This document shows, piece by piece, positions 48,401 to 55,249 of a stretch of DNA of 64,000 nucleotides. The DNA is from Ulva prolifera (lineage: Eukaryota > Chlorophyta > Ulvophyceae > Ulvales > Ulvaceae), in assembly GCA_023078555.1 (NCBI GenBank), contig CM041199.1, positions 8,437,315 to 8,501,314 on the forward strand, read 5' to 3'. Position 1 is the stretch's first letter. The number at the start of each line of letters is the position of its first letter. Position numbers and translations under genes: made by a program. Below the pieces are notes generated by a model. The model was not told the DNA's origin. It ran no database searches and saw only the letters and a program-made list of their open reading frames with translations.

Positions 48401-51400
48401 CGTGGTGGCCTGCGCCAACAGTGTCTGAATGGACTGCGTTAACTCAGCGCGTGCAGCTTGTGAGTCCTGCACAATCGCACGCAGGAGCTCTTGCTGCGAC
48501 ATCTGATGTAGGGCAGCCATGCCAATTAATAGCCGTGTCTGGAGTAAGTGATGTTACACTTAGGACTAGCAGGCCGACTCGCCTGACCCTTCACCACTAG
48601 TTGGTTTCAGAGGGTGGTCCTTATAGACTATGAAGTAGTCGCGCTGGGCAGACCTGCCCCAATCACCGAAACCGATAGGCAACTCCGTCACTCGATCGAA
48701 CAACTCAGGGCGGCTGCTCCGGATGGACTGCTGCCAATCCTCTGAGAGGCGCACGAAGTTGCGAGGTAGCGCGGTCCACGTCGCCCAGTCAAATATGCCG
48801 TCGGCGTTGACACGGGCGAAAGTTCCCGTCGCTGGAGCCGGGTGTTCGTCGCCTAACGTGGCCGGAGACGGCGACTGCCCCACACTCACGCGCGCTGGCG
48901 CCGGGGTTGAAGGCGGCTGCTGCGGCTGCGTAGAGCGCAAGTACCGCGGCGCCGACCGCGAACGCTCCTGCCGCTGAGGCTGCGGCTGCCGACGCTGCTG
49001 CGGCGACGGCCGAGGGCGCTGCGAGCGCGGCGGCGGCTCCTGCCGCGAGTGCGGCTGCGCAGGCGGCGGCGAACGACGACCAGCGAGCTCCCGTGATGGC
49101 GGGACCGGTCCAGAGCGCGTGTAATTGCCGCGCCTGTGCGATGACCTCGGGAGTACGCCCACGCTGCGGAGGTAGCCTCTGTAGTGGTCCAGATGCTGCA
49201 GTGTGGTGGTGCCCCGCTGATCCTAGAGTTGATACTGCGCGAGCTGGGCGTGAAGGAAACGCTGTGCTTGATCCGGGTGCTGCTGAAGCAGACGGCTGAG
49301 CGCGTTCCCCGCGAGATTCTCGCGCGCTGTACAGCACGCGGCTAGGTCAGCGCGGGGCGCAACGCAAGGGGCCAACGCACGCGGTAATCAATAGCTACGG
49401 CGAGGCCGCGAGTTAACTGTGTAGCTACAAACGCTCAACAGCCGGTGGCTGGAGCTCGCTAGCACAGACGCTATGATAGAAACACGGAGCACAGCTCAAC
49501 GCGGCACGGAGCACAGCTCGACGCGAGGCACAATGCAAGGTTAGTTTGTGCGTGTTGTGATGCAAGTGTAGTATGATATCTTGATGCTCGTGTGCACAGG
49601 TGCCGATGTCAGGGTGCCACCGTGACGCTGCTATCACAAGTAATAGGGTTCAATGATGACCCCTATGCGATGACACCTAGATTACGGTGCGAGTGAGCGT
49701 GCGGTAATGCACAGCAGTGCGGCAAGCACAATGATGCACAACAAAGGCTGCAACAATCACAGATGTTTGCAGTGTCAATGCGTTTGTATGATTCGTGACA
49801 AATCGAGGCAGGTGAGGCTAACGGGGCTCGATGAGAGAGCACGTCGAGCGCCCGGGCCAGCCGTACACACTGCACTCGAGGACTCTAGGAACAAGTGAAC
49901 ACGCAGGGCAGCTGTCCATGCAGTGCATGCAGCAGTTCACGGCGCGGCGATGCTAGCGGACGCGGGTGCGTGCACAAGAAGGTCGGGTGTGCGGCTCGAT
50001 CGACTCTCGCTCGCTACTCAGCAACGCATACCTGGACGAGCAGCATCTGATTGTTTGAAAGGTCCTGGCATGTTGTAATTTTCTCTTGTAGCTCCACCAA
50101 ACCTGCTCAAAGACTGCTCAAAAATTCAGAAGGAACCGACCTCCGGTCACACAAACAGCGATCGCATACGCACTTTCAAGTTCCAGCCACCAAAAAGCCG
50201 AGCTTCCTCAAGGATGAGAAGGCTTATGAGCACTGCAACTACATCAAGCAGTGCAGAGACAAGCGTGCATCAGAGCTGATGGCACGGCTGAGCGCACAGT
50301 CGCGCATGCATGCATGTGCAGACGGATGCACGCAGCGTGAGTGCATTTGCGCGCAGCTGCGCTGGCTCGAGCAATGCTAGCAACGAGCATGGCTCAGTTA
50401 CATAGCTAGGCCACGACATTCACCCTCCATTGGCGCACCCACCGGGATGGCTCACCCAGGTGAGGCAATGTCACCGTAGTCACTGTGTGAACACACCGAG
50501 ACCGAAAAGCAGTACGACTTCCCCGGCCTCTGGCTTTGTAATCTTGTTCCCATATGCTTTGTCCAGGGCCTTTCCTGCTGGGGAGTTGATGAAGCTGGTC
50601 TTGTCCTCGATCGCTGCTGCCCTGGCTTCTTGGATGCTCATCAGCAGCCCCGGTTGCAGCAGGAGGTCCTTCAGTGAGGCCTCTTCACCAAAGTAGAAAC
50701 AGAGCGGACTGGGACACCATTTCCCGTGAGGTCGACATCGAACCGTGGCTGTGTACATCCAGGTGTGCCACAGGTGTCCTCCAAGTGATGCTGATGGTCA
50801 CTTGGATCAAGCTCAGGAAACAGTTCCCAGCACTGGGGACAAACGTGCCGCGTCACAGACGACACATCCGGGACATCCAACACTGCCTTGACGAGGTGGA
50901 ACGAGGGTGGGAAAAAGTTGCCATCAGGTAGCAGGAGGTAATGTATGAACCTGCACCACGTATCGACGACCACGTCTTGTATGCGAAAGAGGCTCTTCAA
51001 CTGCGCAATCCACATGCACACTGTAAGTACGGTGAGGACGCTCCCGGTGTATATGTGTTTCATTCGTTGCTCATGCCACCAGGCTCCTGAGCCCTTCCGG
51101 GCCCCGGTGGTGGGGGGGGGGGGGGGGGGGGGGGGGCTGTCGACGTCATCGTCCTGCAAGAGGGAGACACATGCCACATGGTCGATCAGCACGCCAGGGG
51201 AGACACGACGTAACAGACCGATGTTAAAGTTGCCACACCTCGGACCCGTCCGTGCTGTATTCTGATTCGGACGAGGAGGGGATGGAGGAAGCGTCTGAGA
51301 AGTAGGAGTCCGAGTCTTTTTCCCGGGCAAGGTACTCAGCCTCGTCGATGTCGGAGGGTGGGGGCAGCTGTAACATCACGCGAATGAGTGCAGTAGCTGC

Positions 51401-51941
51401 AGATGCAGGTATGGGCAGCCGCACCGCCCGGCCTGGGTCCACAGCGGGCCCACACATGGCCCACATCAGTCACTGTCAGACCAAACACCAGCAGGCAAGG
51501 CACGCGGGCCTAGAGCACCGGGATGCATGGAGGGGTTCGCACAGCGAAGAGGTCGTCAGAGTTGGCGGGATGGTTGGGGTGGCAAGCCAGCGCAGGGGGT
51601 ATGGGCTGTGGCGAAGAGGGGCCAGCCCCATCGGGAACCCCGCTGACGTCAGCCCCAAGGGTAGCGGAGGAGAATGGCGTAGGTGGCCGCGAGGATGGAC
51701 CTGCCCCATCGTGGCCACCAGCGGCTCCCGGGGCACGGGGCGCGGCGGCCCTCCTCAGGCGCTTATGACAAGGCTCATAGTGGTTTTGAGCGGTGGTATG
51801 TCTGATGAACTTCTCACCACAGGCTTGACACTGGAATTTAAGTGTCTCCTTCCCCACACGCTCTGGACGGAGTAGACGCTTACAGTTAACCTCTCCAATC
51901 AAGGCATCGACCTCATCCCTCGTCCTTCTGGATGCGGCCAT
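33446..51941 (-). CDS. tnp2-type transposase of element B, interrupted by a nested insertion in an intron
   Basis: The start at 51941 (MAASRRTRDEV) precedes a C2H2 finger (CQACGEKF..H..H, C-x2-C-x12-H-x4-H). Next come an acidic exon (about 51400-51230), a segment with VCPQCWELF..CGTPGCTQPRF (about 50950-50700) and a helical exon near 50700-50500. Coding resumes at about 36434 after a CTTGCAG acceptor (AAQLYVNKQHG), then VWPVLCCVEGDIPWLEK (about 36060), MAHVFLLGVLMDFWNQWL (35123), the C-terminal block MWGLLRSGALYFLRY (34670) and a last block near 33560 (YVIDVDAVPCQLVPV). Each block aligns in order with the element A protein. The intron between about 50500 and 36434 contains element C and the Ty3 element. 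The first catalytic Asp of LFVDG appears as Asn in LYVNK (36401-36403), so activity is doubtful. Exon ends are approximate. Confidence 0.7.
36533..36563. repeat. GGCTCACCC/GGGTGAGCC palindrome cluster at the left edge of element C
   Basis: GCTCACCC-GT-GGGTGAGC (36533-36550) is followed by another GGGTGAGCC (36555-36563). Related palindromes lie at 37670-37690, 40016-40035, 40203-40224, 40374-40411 and 50449-50464, all within element C. Confidence 0.85.
36564..38163. other. Element C subterminal region, no gene seen
   Basis: The region corresponds in position and length to the right subterminal region of element A (partner-gene stop to element end, about 1.5 kb). It includes GTGCGCACCC (37632) and GGCTCACCCTCCGGGTGCACC parts (37670-37690). 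Open frames here (for example 36942-37367) have no recognisable content. Confidence 0.45.
38164..39480 (-). CDS. Element C partner protein, homologue of the element A protein, probably frameshifted
   Basis: Homology to the A protein is seen in order. VLERKIHTLTTRPFHSV (about 39410-39360) matches AELERKVNKVTGRAFHSV. The frame upstream reads RVSLRKKINHSLEDFFRER. FTMLKLF..LQFFQRYHKL..VPIPEYE (about 38600-38500) matches LTMAALF..GFQVYRESFEF..VALPDQDYE. The last exon (about 38235-38164) encodes a basic tail (SAKRPARRQRKCHSAYRKK) like A's. Near 38650 the coding frame switches with little room for an intron, so a frameshift is likely. Other segments are at 39081-38910 and 38927-38650. Exon borders are approximate. 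Function is unknown, as for its relative. Confidence 0.6.
39481..40563. other. Element C sequence upstream of the partner gene, with palindromes
   Basis: Three GCTCACCC..GGGTGAGC palindromes lie here: 40016-40035, 40203-40224 (GGCTCACCC-acca-GGGTGAGCC) and 40374-40411 with a longer loop. An open frame at 39622-39900 is unsupported. In element A the transposase gene would lie on this side. Confidence 0.5.
40999..41224 (-). repeat. Terminal direct repeat of the Ty3 element, 3' copy
   Basis: About 98 percent identical (five substitutions) to 50197-50422. On the sense strand it starts TGAATGTCGTGGCC. An AATAAA polyadenylation-type signal lies further along on the same strand at 40808-40813. A 23-bp direct repeat (tcatgtcatgatcttac core) lies at 40561 and again at 41222, bracketing a possible 661-bp LTR. 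Confidence 0.8.
41265..45293 (-). CDS. pol: Pol polyprotein: RT, RNase H, PHD finger, integrase
   Basis: A 1342-codon open frame. Reverse transcriptase spans about residues 275-480, with the catalytic YIDD box in SVYIDDITIF (about 433-436). RNase H spans about 577-705 (TTDWS, EGECLAL, RTDHAAL). A PHD-type finger at 767-812 has Cys4-His-Cys3 spacing (CTICG, LCDTCNWPYHLQC, CHQC); it is unusual between RNase H and integrase and could read histone tails. The integrase zinc domain is at about 944-983 (H..H..CHAC). The integrase core has D1009 (HIDLAGP), D1091 (TTDNGTEF) and E1126 (NGAVERL). A GPF module follows (VTGPFVV); no chromodomain is seen. All catalytic residues are present and the frame is uninterrupted. 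It overlaps gag by 70 nt in the -1 frame. An internal ATG overlaps the gag stop and may be the real start. Confidence 0.95.
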   Translation of the reverse strand: MECYRQTPHAHATQWSRHRCISMTELRVSARRWVRSFKDPSPTNAALAGVFDSISKGTYNCSIDSQGCALVDMALGSKAFCKPRLPFIITPVIDGGDLVGDEFAHVNSCCRSHTMCDMPEEGEDTATQSSLRVPDPSHDQALGFDPGAIPEEHRILIEAAPPGNNITELPKSAAASCAEHSGVPRTFCRRTQYHLRQRQLRTEESIRRAAVEKAQLASATAEVAQVTSDQLTDEQTQELQALIEKHKDQISWDPNDIGCLSEDYKEFYLQIPTEEGAKCKQRPYRLSYKELEAFRTQVSLLLQQEVIKKADGPTDFLSPVLFVPKPRKPDELRMCVDFRRLNAVSKRDYHALPHIRDLLQSMSGCKYFTALDLTWGFWALPVVEQDQHKTAFTGPDGEVYVWTKAPMGLSNSPAAFQRLMAHVLRDIKGVSVYIDDITIFSKTWQEHLSILARVFERLRKSGLKVKYAKCVWAAAECRVLGSIASEAGIAPDPDKVAAVNKLPVPRNVADVRSFLGATGYFHEHIQAYADKSAPLRALLKKNVQFIWSEECQRAFEQLKADLVSPACLRMPDPERPFILTTDWSKLAVGAVLSQIQPEDPADPDSAEKEYVIAYSSRSLNQAESHYAPTEGECLALVWATRKFRPYLHGYKFRVRTDHAALKWLSTARFENSKLERWAMRLQEFDYEVEYLPGDQNVVADHLSRHYSHMEAGSVTAVAGHLAFATEGRVLDIEDEGHDVFDPQSWCMYSLQELWSSGDTQAKNKQPCTICGAAEGYAHMVLCDTCNWPYHLQCMHPRRSVVPDGAWHCHQCDEAYSNVDELRRNDPILFARCGDPHHPDLVDLVRAYVERQERAVVESLNCNASSGDRDPEAASQHARAAAEAVFHPDMPKALKRKVRKKAATLRLHPTRPEWLLEHTQLRTGDRLWLAVPPVEFRWGLIGAYHDRMGHAGVSQTLAVLHQHYHWQGIKLDVAAYVEQCHACQVKRLELQHVADVQLPRMSKPFCHVHIDLAGPFHLREVNAAPVRGKAGRTKATLSTAQTGQGYVCLMVDYFTKAAEFAPMRDKSADTVARAVHDFWFMRYGIPEWVTTDNGTEFAGAFRHQLERFGIDHVQTSAYHPQSNGAVERLVRTMKTMLAAKVAGAIHDWPALLPQTRMEYMQRRHTVTGYAPNELVMAHRLRLLPPVGARDAHPRMAAIKISAMPEDDYVRERDARAERVAASVYDRILRSQQRNADRQAHILAIREPRRGRKLQAGDLAYVLERGLGKKNAVTGPFVVESISENQAFLRTTRQVPGQEVRHFPIHLERVARCTTVTDVLEKLLHAAGMSMRPPPDHAAAQLTS
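45224..48520 (-). CDS. gag: Gag-protease polyprotein of the Ty3 element
   Basis: A 1098-codon open frame. The start at 48520 (MAALHQMSQQELLRAI) is followed by a helical, coiled-coil-like N-terminus, a capsid-like helical region (AEFWGKTLVDKSLQFV, WIHDRLLAMFP) and an RG-box (GRGRGRGRGGGRGDR, about residues 480-495) in place of an obvious CCHC knuckle. Near residue 915 a retropepsin-like segment reads VAFDEGAELNTIT, with DEG where DSG or DTG is usual. It is followed by the hydrophobic ADVVLGLGF motif. The protein ends with TGA overlapping the ATG of pol (ATGA). It should form particles, package RNA and, if the protease is active, process the polyproteins. Confidence 0.85.
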   Translation of the reverse strand: MAALHQMSQQELLRAIVQDSQAARAELTQSIQTLLAQATTHTGIISRVSEQQASIRIALQQSEDRHRDLHNELLEEIRALRNDITTLSRAAAAETTAQAESRSVLAAVSARVQALANVSTGSSSSTSAPYASGTSLPPLVTDIDLLDFTSGLPRASSGSPAHHLPVSAVMPPRVPSQASCAYPVPVAASKPPAPGAAAIVHAEDTGTRAEAKASLFAAGITSDAAVTELMTMLDSADDEKNPTKRLALAEFWGKTLVDKSLQFVHGVTDVGDWLARAHETSVKFRAFAARLPGVMSDRWIHDRLLAMFPVEFHVRLSASSDANRTPDTLLRLVRSNFQDKHSELATSLTVLPDRHMQQPDKLFTRHIDDNVRVYRLHNVRAKLTPALYITLFGGTHRADTLGRVFHTVARKHLLEQGITETSDEYNLGDLEPIRALCHMLDREQAEHSAQPRRAPSVAASAAVAASGSAPTERGTPTGRGRGRGRGRGGGRGDRAPGPVWDQPNANQPVQQDFSPDMLMASDPHMSVNTNALSAHMSTAVVAAVNSHALQHGRSPAVGPTVWPLKDHCEMLAASVEPAAKPGHASVAAATRSRSRVEFSPTARERSYDPEEQPRTISAQPPVEVPLKSLDATAPTPVQDAPSALPIVANKVESAARSGADDRAATAGGRKGRRNKRTKTPSPASASSSHGGTTDALAQNSQDGVIAPPVGAKEVHPARLARKPSARRPNLQADRGDVCDEQDSDTVAARRAHLDEFRREMADRKVPTRVYRAILQSTVTLSLAELAALAVHDRLVTLLVQLAETLREADDAHALDGPRKRVDAVLAAALRRVVTAHAGATPDTMKVLATAISTCADPSGVSARWSKILCSSAELTKVPGKTTNFKVPFAGMRKCTGFLTSQVPRAGAPNHPQGLKVAFDEGAELNTITKSAWQKQKADWEKGHPAFNDNHDIGKPHGVKMQQPVTLTGFHGDATRHDHMVLIHLRLGCACYPVYCTLVDVAPADVVLGLGFRRKFNAPYPPAYPLSQSMGVTSICLGVPKGYGLYFPKGLQNLFRGRDPADAGFCQILHLQTPWMTWNVTGKRLTPTQLSGAVTDASQ
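48566..49162 (-). CDS. Short ORF upstream of gag, Pro/Arg/Gln-rich N-terminus
   Basis: A 198-codon frame on the same strand, ending 45 bp before gag. The N-terminal half is Pro/Gln/Arg-rich. The C-terminal half looks folded (GIFDWATWTALPRNFVRLSEDW, in parts; DRVTELPIGFGDWG; RDYFIVYKDH). Coding-looking sequence continues upstream in other frames up to about 49340, for example LLQQHPDQAQRFLHAQLAQY, so the original ORF may have been longer and is now frameshifted. I recognise no family. An additional 5' ORF is unusual for Ty3 elements. Confidence 0.45.
   Translation of the reverse strand: MGVLPRSSHRRGNYTRSGPVPPSRELAGRRSPPPAQPHSRQEPPPRSQRPRPSPQQRRQPQPQRQERSRSAPRYLRSTQPQQPPSTPAPARVSVGQSPSPATLGDEHPAPATGTFARVNADGIFDWATWTALPRNFVRLSEDWQQSIRSSRPELFDRVTELPIGFGDWGRSAQRDYFIVYKDHPLKPTSGEGSGESAC
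49341..50196. other. 5' untranslated/leader part of the Ty3 element, no gene supported
   Basis: This lies between the upstream ORF and the right terminal repeat. It should include the end of the 5' LTR and the primer-binding site, but I find no clear match to a tRNA 3' end. It shares no similarity with the corresponding sequence at the other end (40564-40998). Confidence 0.45.
50197..50422 (-). repeat. Terminal direct repeat of the Ty3 element, 5' copy
   Basis: It pairs with 40999-41224, with five substitutions in 226 bp. Both copies also contain a plus-strand reading frame with CNYIKQCRDK and CADGCTQRECICAQL. Confidence 0.85.
51112..51136 (-). repeat. C25 (G25 on plus) homopolymer inside the element B transposase gene
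   Basis: On the coding strand this is a run of 25 C just upstream of a likely splice acceptor (CTCAG before GAGCCTGGTGG). It parallels the C31 run in an intron of the element A transposase gene. Confidence 0.85.
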
Positions 51942-52258
51942 CTTCAGCGGCCGGCATAAAAGGGTGGAAAGGCTACCTGAGTCTCTGGCACCTACTGTGC
52001 GGACAACCGCATTCAGGTCGAAAGAGTACAGCGACACGTACACAGAACGCCTGGCCGCCACGGCGACGGGACGTGCGCCGGGATATCGAGGCAGACCGGT
52101 ATTCGAAAGCAGACACCGCAACGACGCTTGACTGCCTTACCAGTGAAAGCGCGGCACAGCACAGCATGTCAGGACAATTATGTGTGATACTGATTCACAA
52201 TAACACCTACTGCCGTTGCGTATCTTACTGTCTAAACATCTACGTCGACTACCGCAGT

Positions 52259-54291
52259 ATGACCAACCTGCAGTTTAAATTTCTTCGCGCCTCGCCGGTC
52301 GTGATCGAGCAAGAAGTTGTAGATGATGTAGAGGTCGGAGGAGGGATGCTCGATGTGCTGGTGAGCAACGTATGGAGCAGAGGCGCCGGCGTCGACGGTT
52401 TTACTCTGGCGTCTTCCGTTGACAAGGACAGCACCGTAGACATCGACAGTCAAGAAAAACTGAAGACTTGCGTGTTGTACTTCTTCAAGAAAGGCACCAT
52501 AGCCGGTGTGCTTGTGTCGCCCGTGCTCGTTAAGCCGCTGGGGAAAGGGAGAGGGGGCTTTGCAGCAGCGCCGACAGCGCAGGGCACTGCCTGTTCCACC
52601 GCCACGGCTGCGTGCGGCGAGGATCACGAGAAGTGGGAGCGGATGAAGGATGGGGTGCTGATGTGGACGGCAGGGATGGAGAAAGTAGTCGCTCGCATGG
52701 CGGAGGCTGACACAGAAGGAAAGCTGGTGAATGCACTCGTCAACGAGGAGGCCTCAGCAGACGAGAGGATGTTCCCAGGCAGCTTTCTGACGAGATTTTA
52801 CGCGGACGCGCTGAGGAATGCAGCAGCAGGGGTGCGACAGCCATGTCAGAATAACAACGTGCTTGGAACATGTCGTCCGCGGTCAGCCCTCCAGCACCTG
52901 TGGCTGCCGACCTATTGTTTGAGCTCCTGACTCCGGTCCGTGATAATATATGCGTGCTGTATTTACTGACAGATGTTGTGTACATGACGGAAAAACTGGC
53001 GCAGCTTACGTCGCTGCGAGGAATATCAGCAGCGCTTTCTACAGTCAGATTGGCTGTCTGAGCAACAAGAACAAACAGTGCGCTGCGCAGGATGCTTAAG
53101 TTTCCAACTTGTTTTGATGCAGCTGTGGTGTTGCATCCCGGGCCCGATATGGGCAGCCTGAGGGGCGTTTGCCGAGTGTGCAGGAAGTTTCCGGGACGGG
53201 CGTATGACCACAACATAGCGATGCAAAGGAAGGAATCGTATCGTAAAGCTCCCCATCTGCTTGCGGCACTGCACAAGTCTACACAATCCAAGGCACGTCC
53301 TTCTCCTTGGTAGGGGCTGGAGTGGCCATTCGCCGAATGGCCACTCTGTGCGGTGTCATGCATTGTCTTGCACTGCACGCGGCTGGAGTAGCCATTCGCC
53401 GAATGGCCACTCTGTGCGGTGTCATGCATTGTCTTGCACTGCACGCGACGTACCAAGAGCCTGTGCAGTTCACCATTAGAGGAGACCGGACCCCAATAGA
53501 CCACGAACCCTTGAAAACGCCTGAGGCATGGGCAATGGAGGACGGCGTGTATGTGTGCGAAAATCTCGTGGCAATCACTGGGGCCCGACGCGCTATCGAA
53601 GGGACCGCAGACTCGCCCATGAAGCCTGGCAAGAGACCAAGAAAGAGCGGGAAGGTACTTCCACCTGACACCCTGTTCTGACTACGCCACTGATGTGTTC
53701 TACCCGTGACATCGACCGAGACAAGCAGGCGCGCCTGCAGGCACATACCGCAAACAAGGCATCGAGACAGGGAGGTCATCCCAACACAGGACGGCGCAAG
53801 GTGCTCGACAATCTGCCATCCCCACCACGAGCGCTTCGGCGACGATCAAGGGCAGACCAATCAGTTCATGATAACAGTGATCAGCAGCCGGAAACGGACG
53901 AGGCAGATCCCGCCGCGTCGGATGAAGAGGCCGAACCTGATCAGCCTGCGGACGCACGCAGCCCCTCACCGGAGATGGAAGTGCAAGCAATAGCACCGGT
54001 ACGGCTTCTCCAGCTAACTGCTTGTGTCTGAGATCTCTGTCCGTGGGTAATTGCCCCGTCCAATACCCTGCCAGCTGGAAGAGCTCTTGCGCGATGCAGA
54101 AGTCGCAAGACGCGATCGCGAGGCGAAAGGCCAAGGCCGACAAGAAGGCTGACGAAGAAGCACGTGACGAGTTGAAGAAAAAGATTGAGGAGTACGAAAC
54201 TCGGCTGGCGGCATATCGGCCCACGAGCAAGAAACCGGAAGTGCAGAAACTAAAAGCTGATATTGCGCTATTCACGGTACGTCAATCTTGA
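52259..54291 (+). CDS. Unidentified multi-exon gene of element B, right side
   Basis: Head-to-head with the transposase gene (start 51941), so the two probably share a promoter of about 320 bp. A long first segment starts MTNLQFKFLRASPVV (an upstream ATG at 52165 is possible) and contains KLKTCVLYFFKKGTIAGVLV and EKWERMKDGVLMWTAGMEKV. Later segments near 53092-53300 (LKFPTCFDAAVVLHPG), 53450-53660, 53700-54000 (acidic, DEADPAASDEEAEPD) and 54060-54280 (Lys/Glu-rich coiled coil, KADKKADEEARDELKKKIEE) look like further exons; borders are not resolved. The overall plan (globular part, acidic part, basic tail) resembles the partner proteins of A and C, but sequence similarity is too weak to claim homology. 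The end is uncertain. Confidence 0.45.
53315..53446. repeat. Two tandem 66-bp copies, each with a 27-bp palindrome
   Basis: Copies at 53315-53380 and 53381-53446 differ at the palindrome (GAGTGGCC versus GAGTAGCC). The palindromes at 53320-53346 (perfect) and 53386-53412 (one mismatch) share the GGCCATTCG..CGAATGGCC core with 24443-24475. They lie inside the transcribed region of the plus-strand gene, probably in an intron. Confidence 0.9.
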
Positions 54292-55249
54292 TTCGATACA
54301 GTTGATACTACATTTAACACCAAAGTCTGTATTAAAATCAATGTTTGCATATGAGTAACCCATACGACGAATGGATCCCAGGTGGTCTGGGAGAAACAGA
54401 ATAATGCCGCAGACTCATGCATCTGGTCATGCGTGCAGGCGGAGTCGGTTAAGATTCAAGACTCCGTATTGCTTCACTAGTAGCGAAGGCACTTCGGTCA
54501 ATATTGATTAATCGTCCAACATAGGTCCTCTGCCCGGTCGGGTTCATATCATGTTACAGGATGTTGAGTGTCCCTGTAGCAGTGAATGTATGCTCTGACT
54601 CGAGGTGAATGTGGGAAGTGCAGGCAATGTAAGCACACACATCACACTGATTCAGGCAAGCTGCCAATTCCAGACCCGTGTTCACGTTCCCCAACTGGTC
54701 AACACTGGATTCCCAATCAAAGCACGTGCGTGCACGCCGAACACAACACCATGTACATGTCAGTTGATGCAACCCACGCCCAGCAAGCTCTCGGCGACTC
54801 ATTGATCGGTGTCTACAAGTGCACTTGTTGAGTCACGAATGTTTCAGTGTCCACGATTAACGAACCATTCGTGACATGCCCCGCGAGATGTCACAAGCCG
54901 CACGTCAGAAATCACCATGGACTACGGCCCAGCCTACGCTGTCCGTCGCCCCCTGTCGGACGCCATACGTATGCGAGCCGGATCAGGCAGTTTATGCAAA
55001 TCTCCGTTCTCCGTCCGTCGGACGGCCAACGGATCCGTGATTTCCTCCGCTCATTGTCCGATGCGGCTCCTAAGTGAGGCTGAAGGCAACCAGCGTTGCC
55101 CTGTGACTCACCGGACGGGAAACGGAACATGCTGCCTACCTCTTTAACGTCGCCCCGATAGTCCGTGCAACATACGTCCGGCCTCCACCGATTCTCCGAA
55201 GGCTCTCCAACTGCCCCTCCGCACACGCTACGTCAGCTCTCCGATTCAC
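54292..55249. other. Element B right subterminal region
   Basis: The outer 350 bp is dense in TCCG/CGGA tetramers (CCGTCCGTCGGACGG near 55012, GGATCCG near 55030, CGTCCGGCC near 55171), matching the left end. Open frames at 54586-54831 and 54847-55077 overlap these and have no recognisable content. Confidence 0.5.

Larger units (their letters stand above)
40564..50422 (-). mobile_element. Ty3-type LTR retrotransposon with PHD finger, nested in element C
   Basis: The minus strand carries gag-protease (48520-45224) and RT-RNase H-PHD-integrase (45293-41265). RT before integrase identifies Ty3/Gypsy order. Terminal direct repeats of 226 bp (40999-41224 and 50197-50422) differ at five positions, and the sense strand of each starts TGAATGTCG. 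Beyond 226 bp the two ends are unrelated, so complete LTRs, primer-binding site and target duplication cannot be defined. A possible 3' LTR is 41224-40564. The outer boundaries given are therefore best estimates. Confidence 0.8.
36533..50464 (-). mobile_element. Element C: A-like transposon lacking a visible transposase, nested in B
   Basis: The insertion lies inside an intron of B's tnp2 gene. Both edges carry GGCTCACCC/GGGTGAGCC palindromes followed inward by related motifs (left TGGGTGAGC..GGGTGAGCCA; right, read inward, TGGGTGAGCC..GGTGGGTGCGCC). Inside is a homologue of the element A partner protein on the minus strand, and GGGTGCGC-like motifs as in A. No tnp2 remnant was found. The place where it would be expected (40.4-50.4 kb) is occupied by the Ty3 element. 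Exact ends and target duplication are not resolved, and the edges could shift by about 40 bp. Its dependence on another element's transposase is inferred. Confidence 0.6.

Noticed and set aside
49640-49665. B-box-like GGGTTCAATGATGACCC near the retroelement leader
   Set aside because: No A box upstream and no tRNA fold; it could be a chance hairpin.
36500-50480. Alternative boundaries of element C with CACAG starts (36511) and CTGTG end (about 50484) flanked by TG
   Set aside because: The inner 20 bases of the two ends do not match, so these are not convincing inverted repeats; boundaries were left at the GGCTCACCC palindromes.
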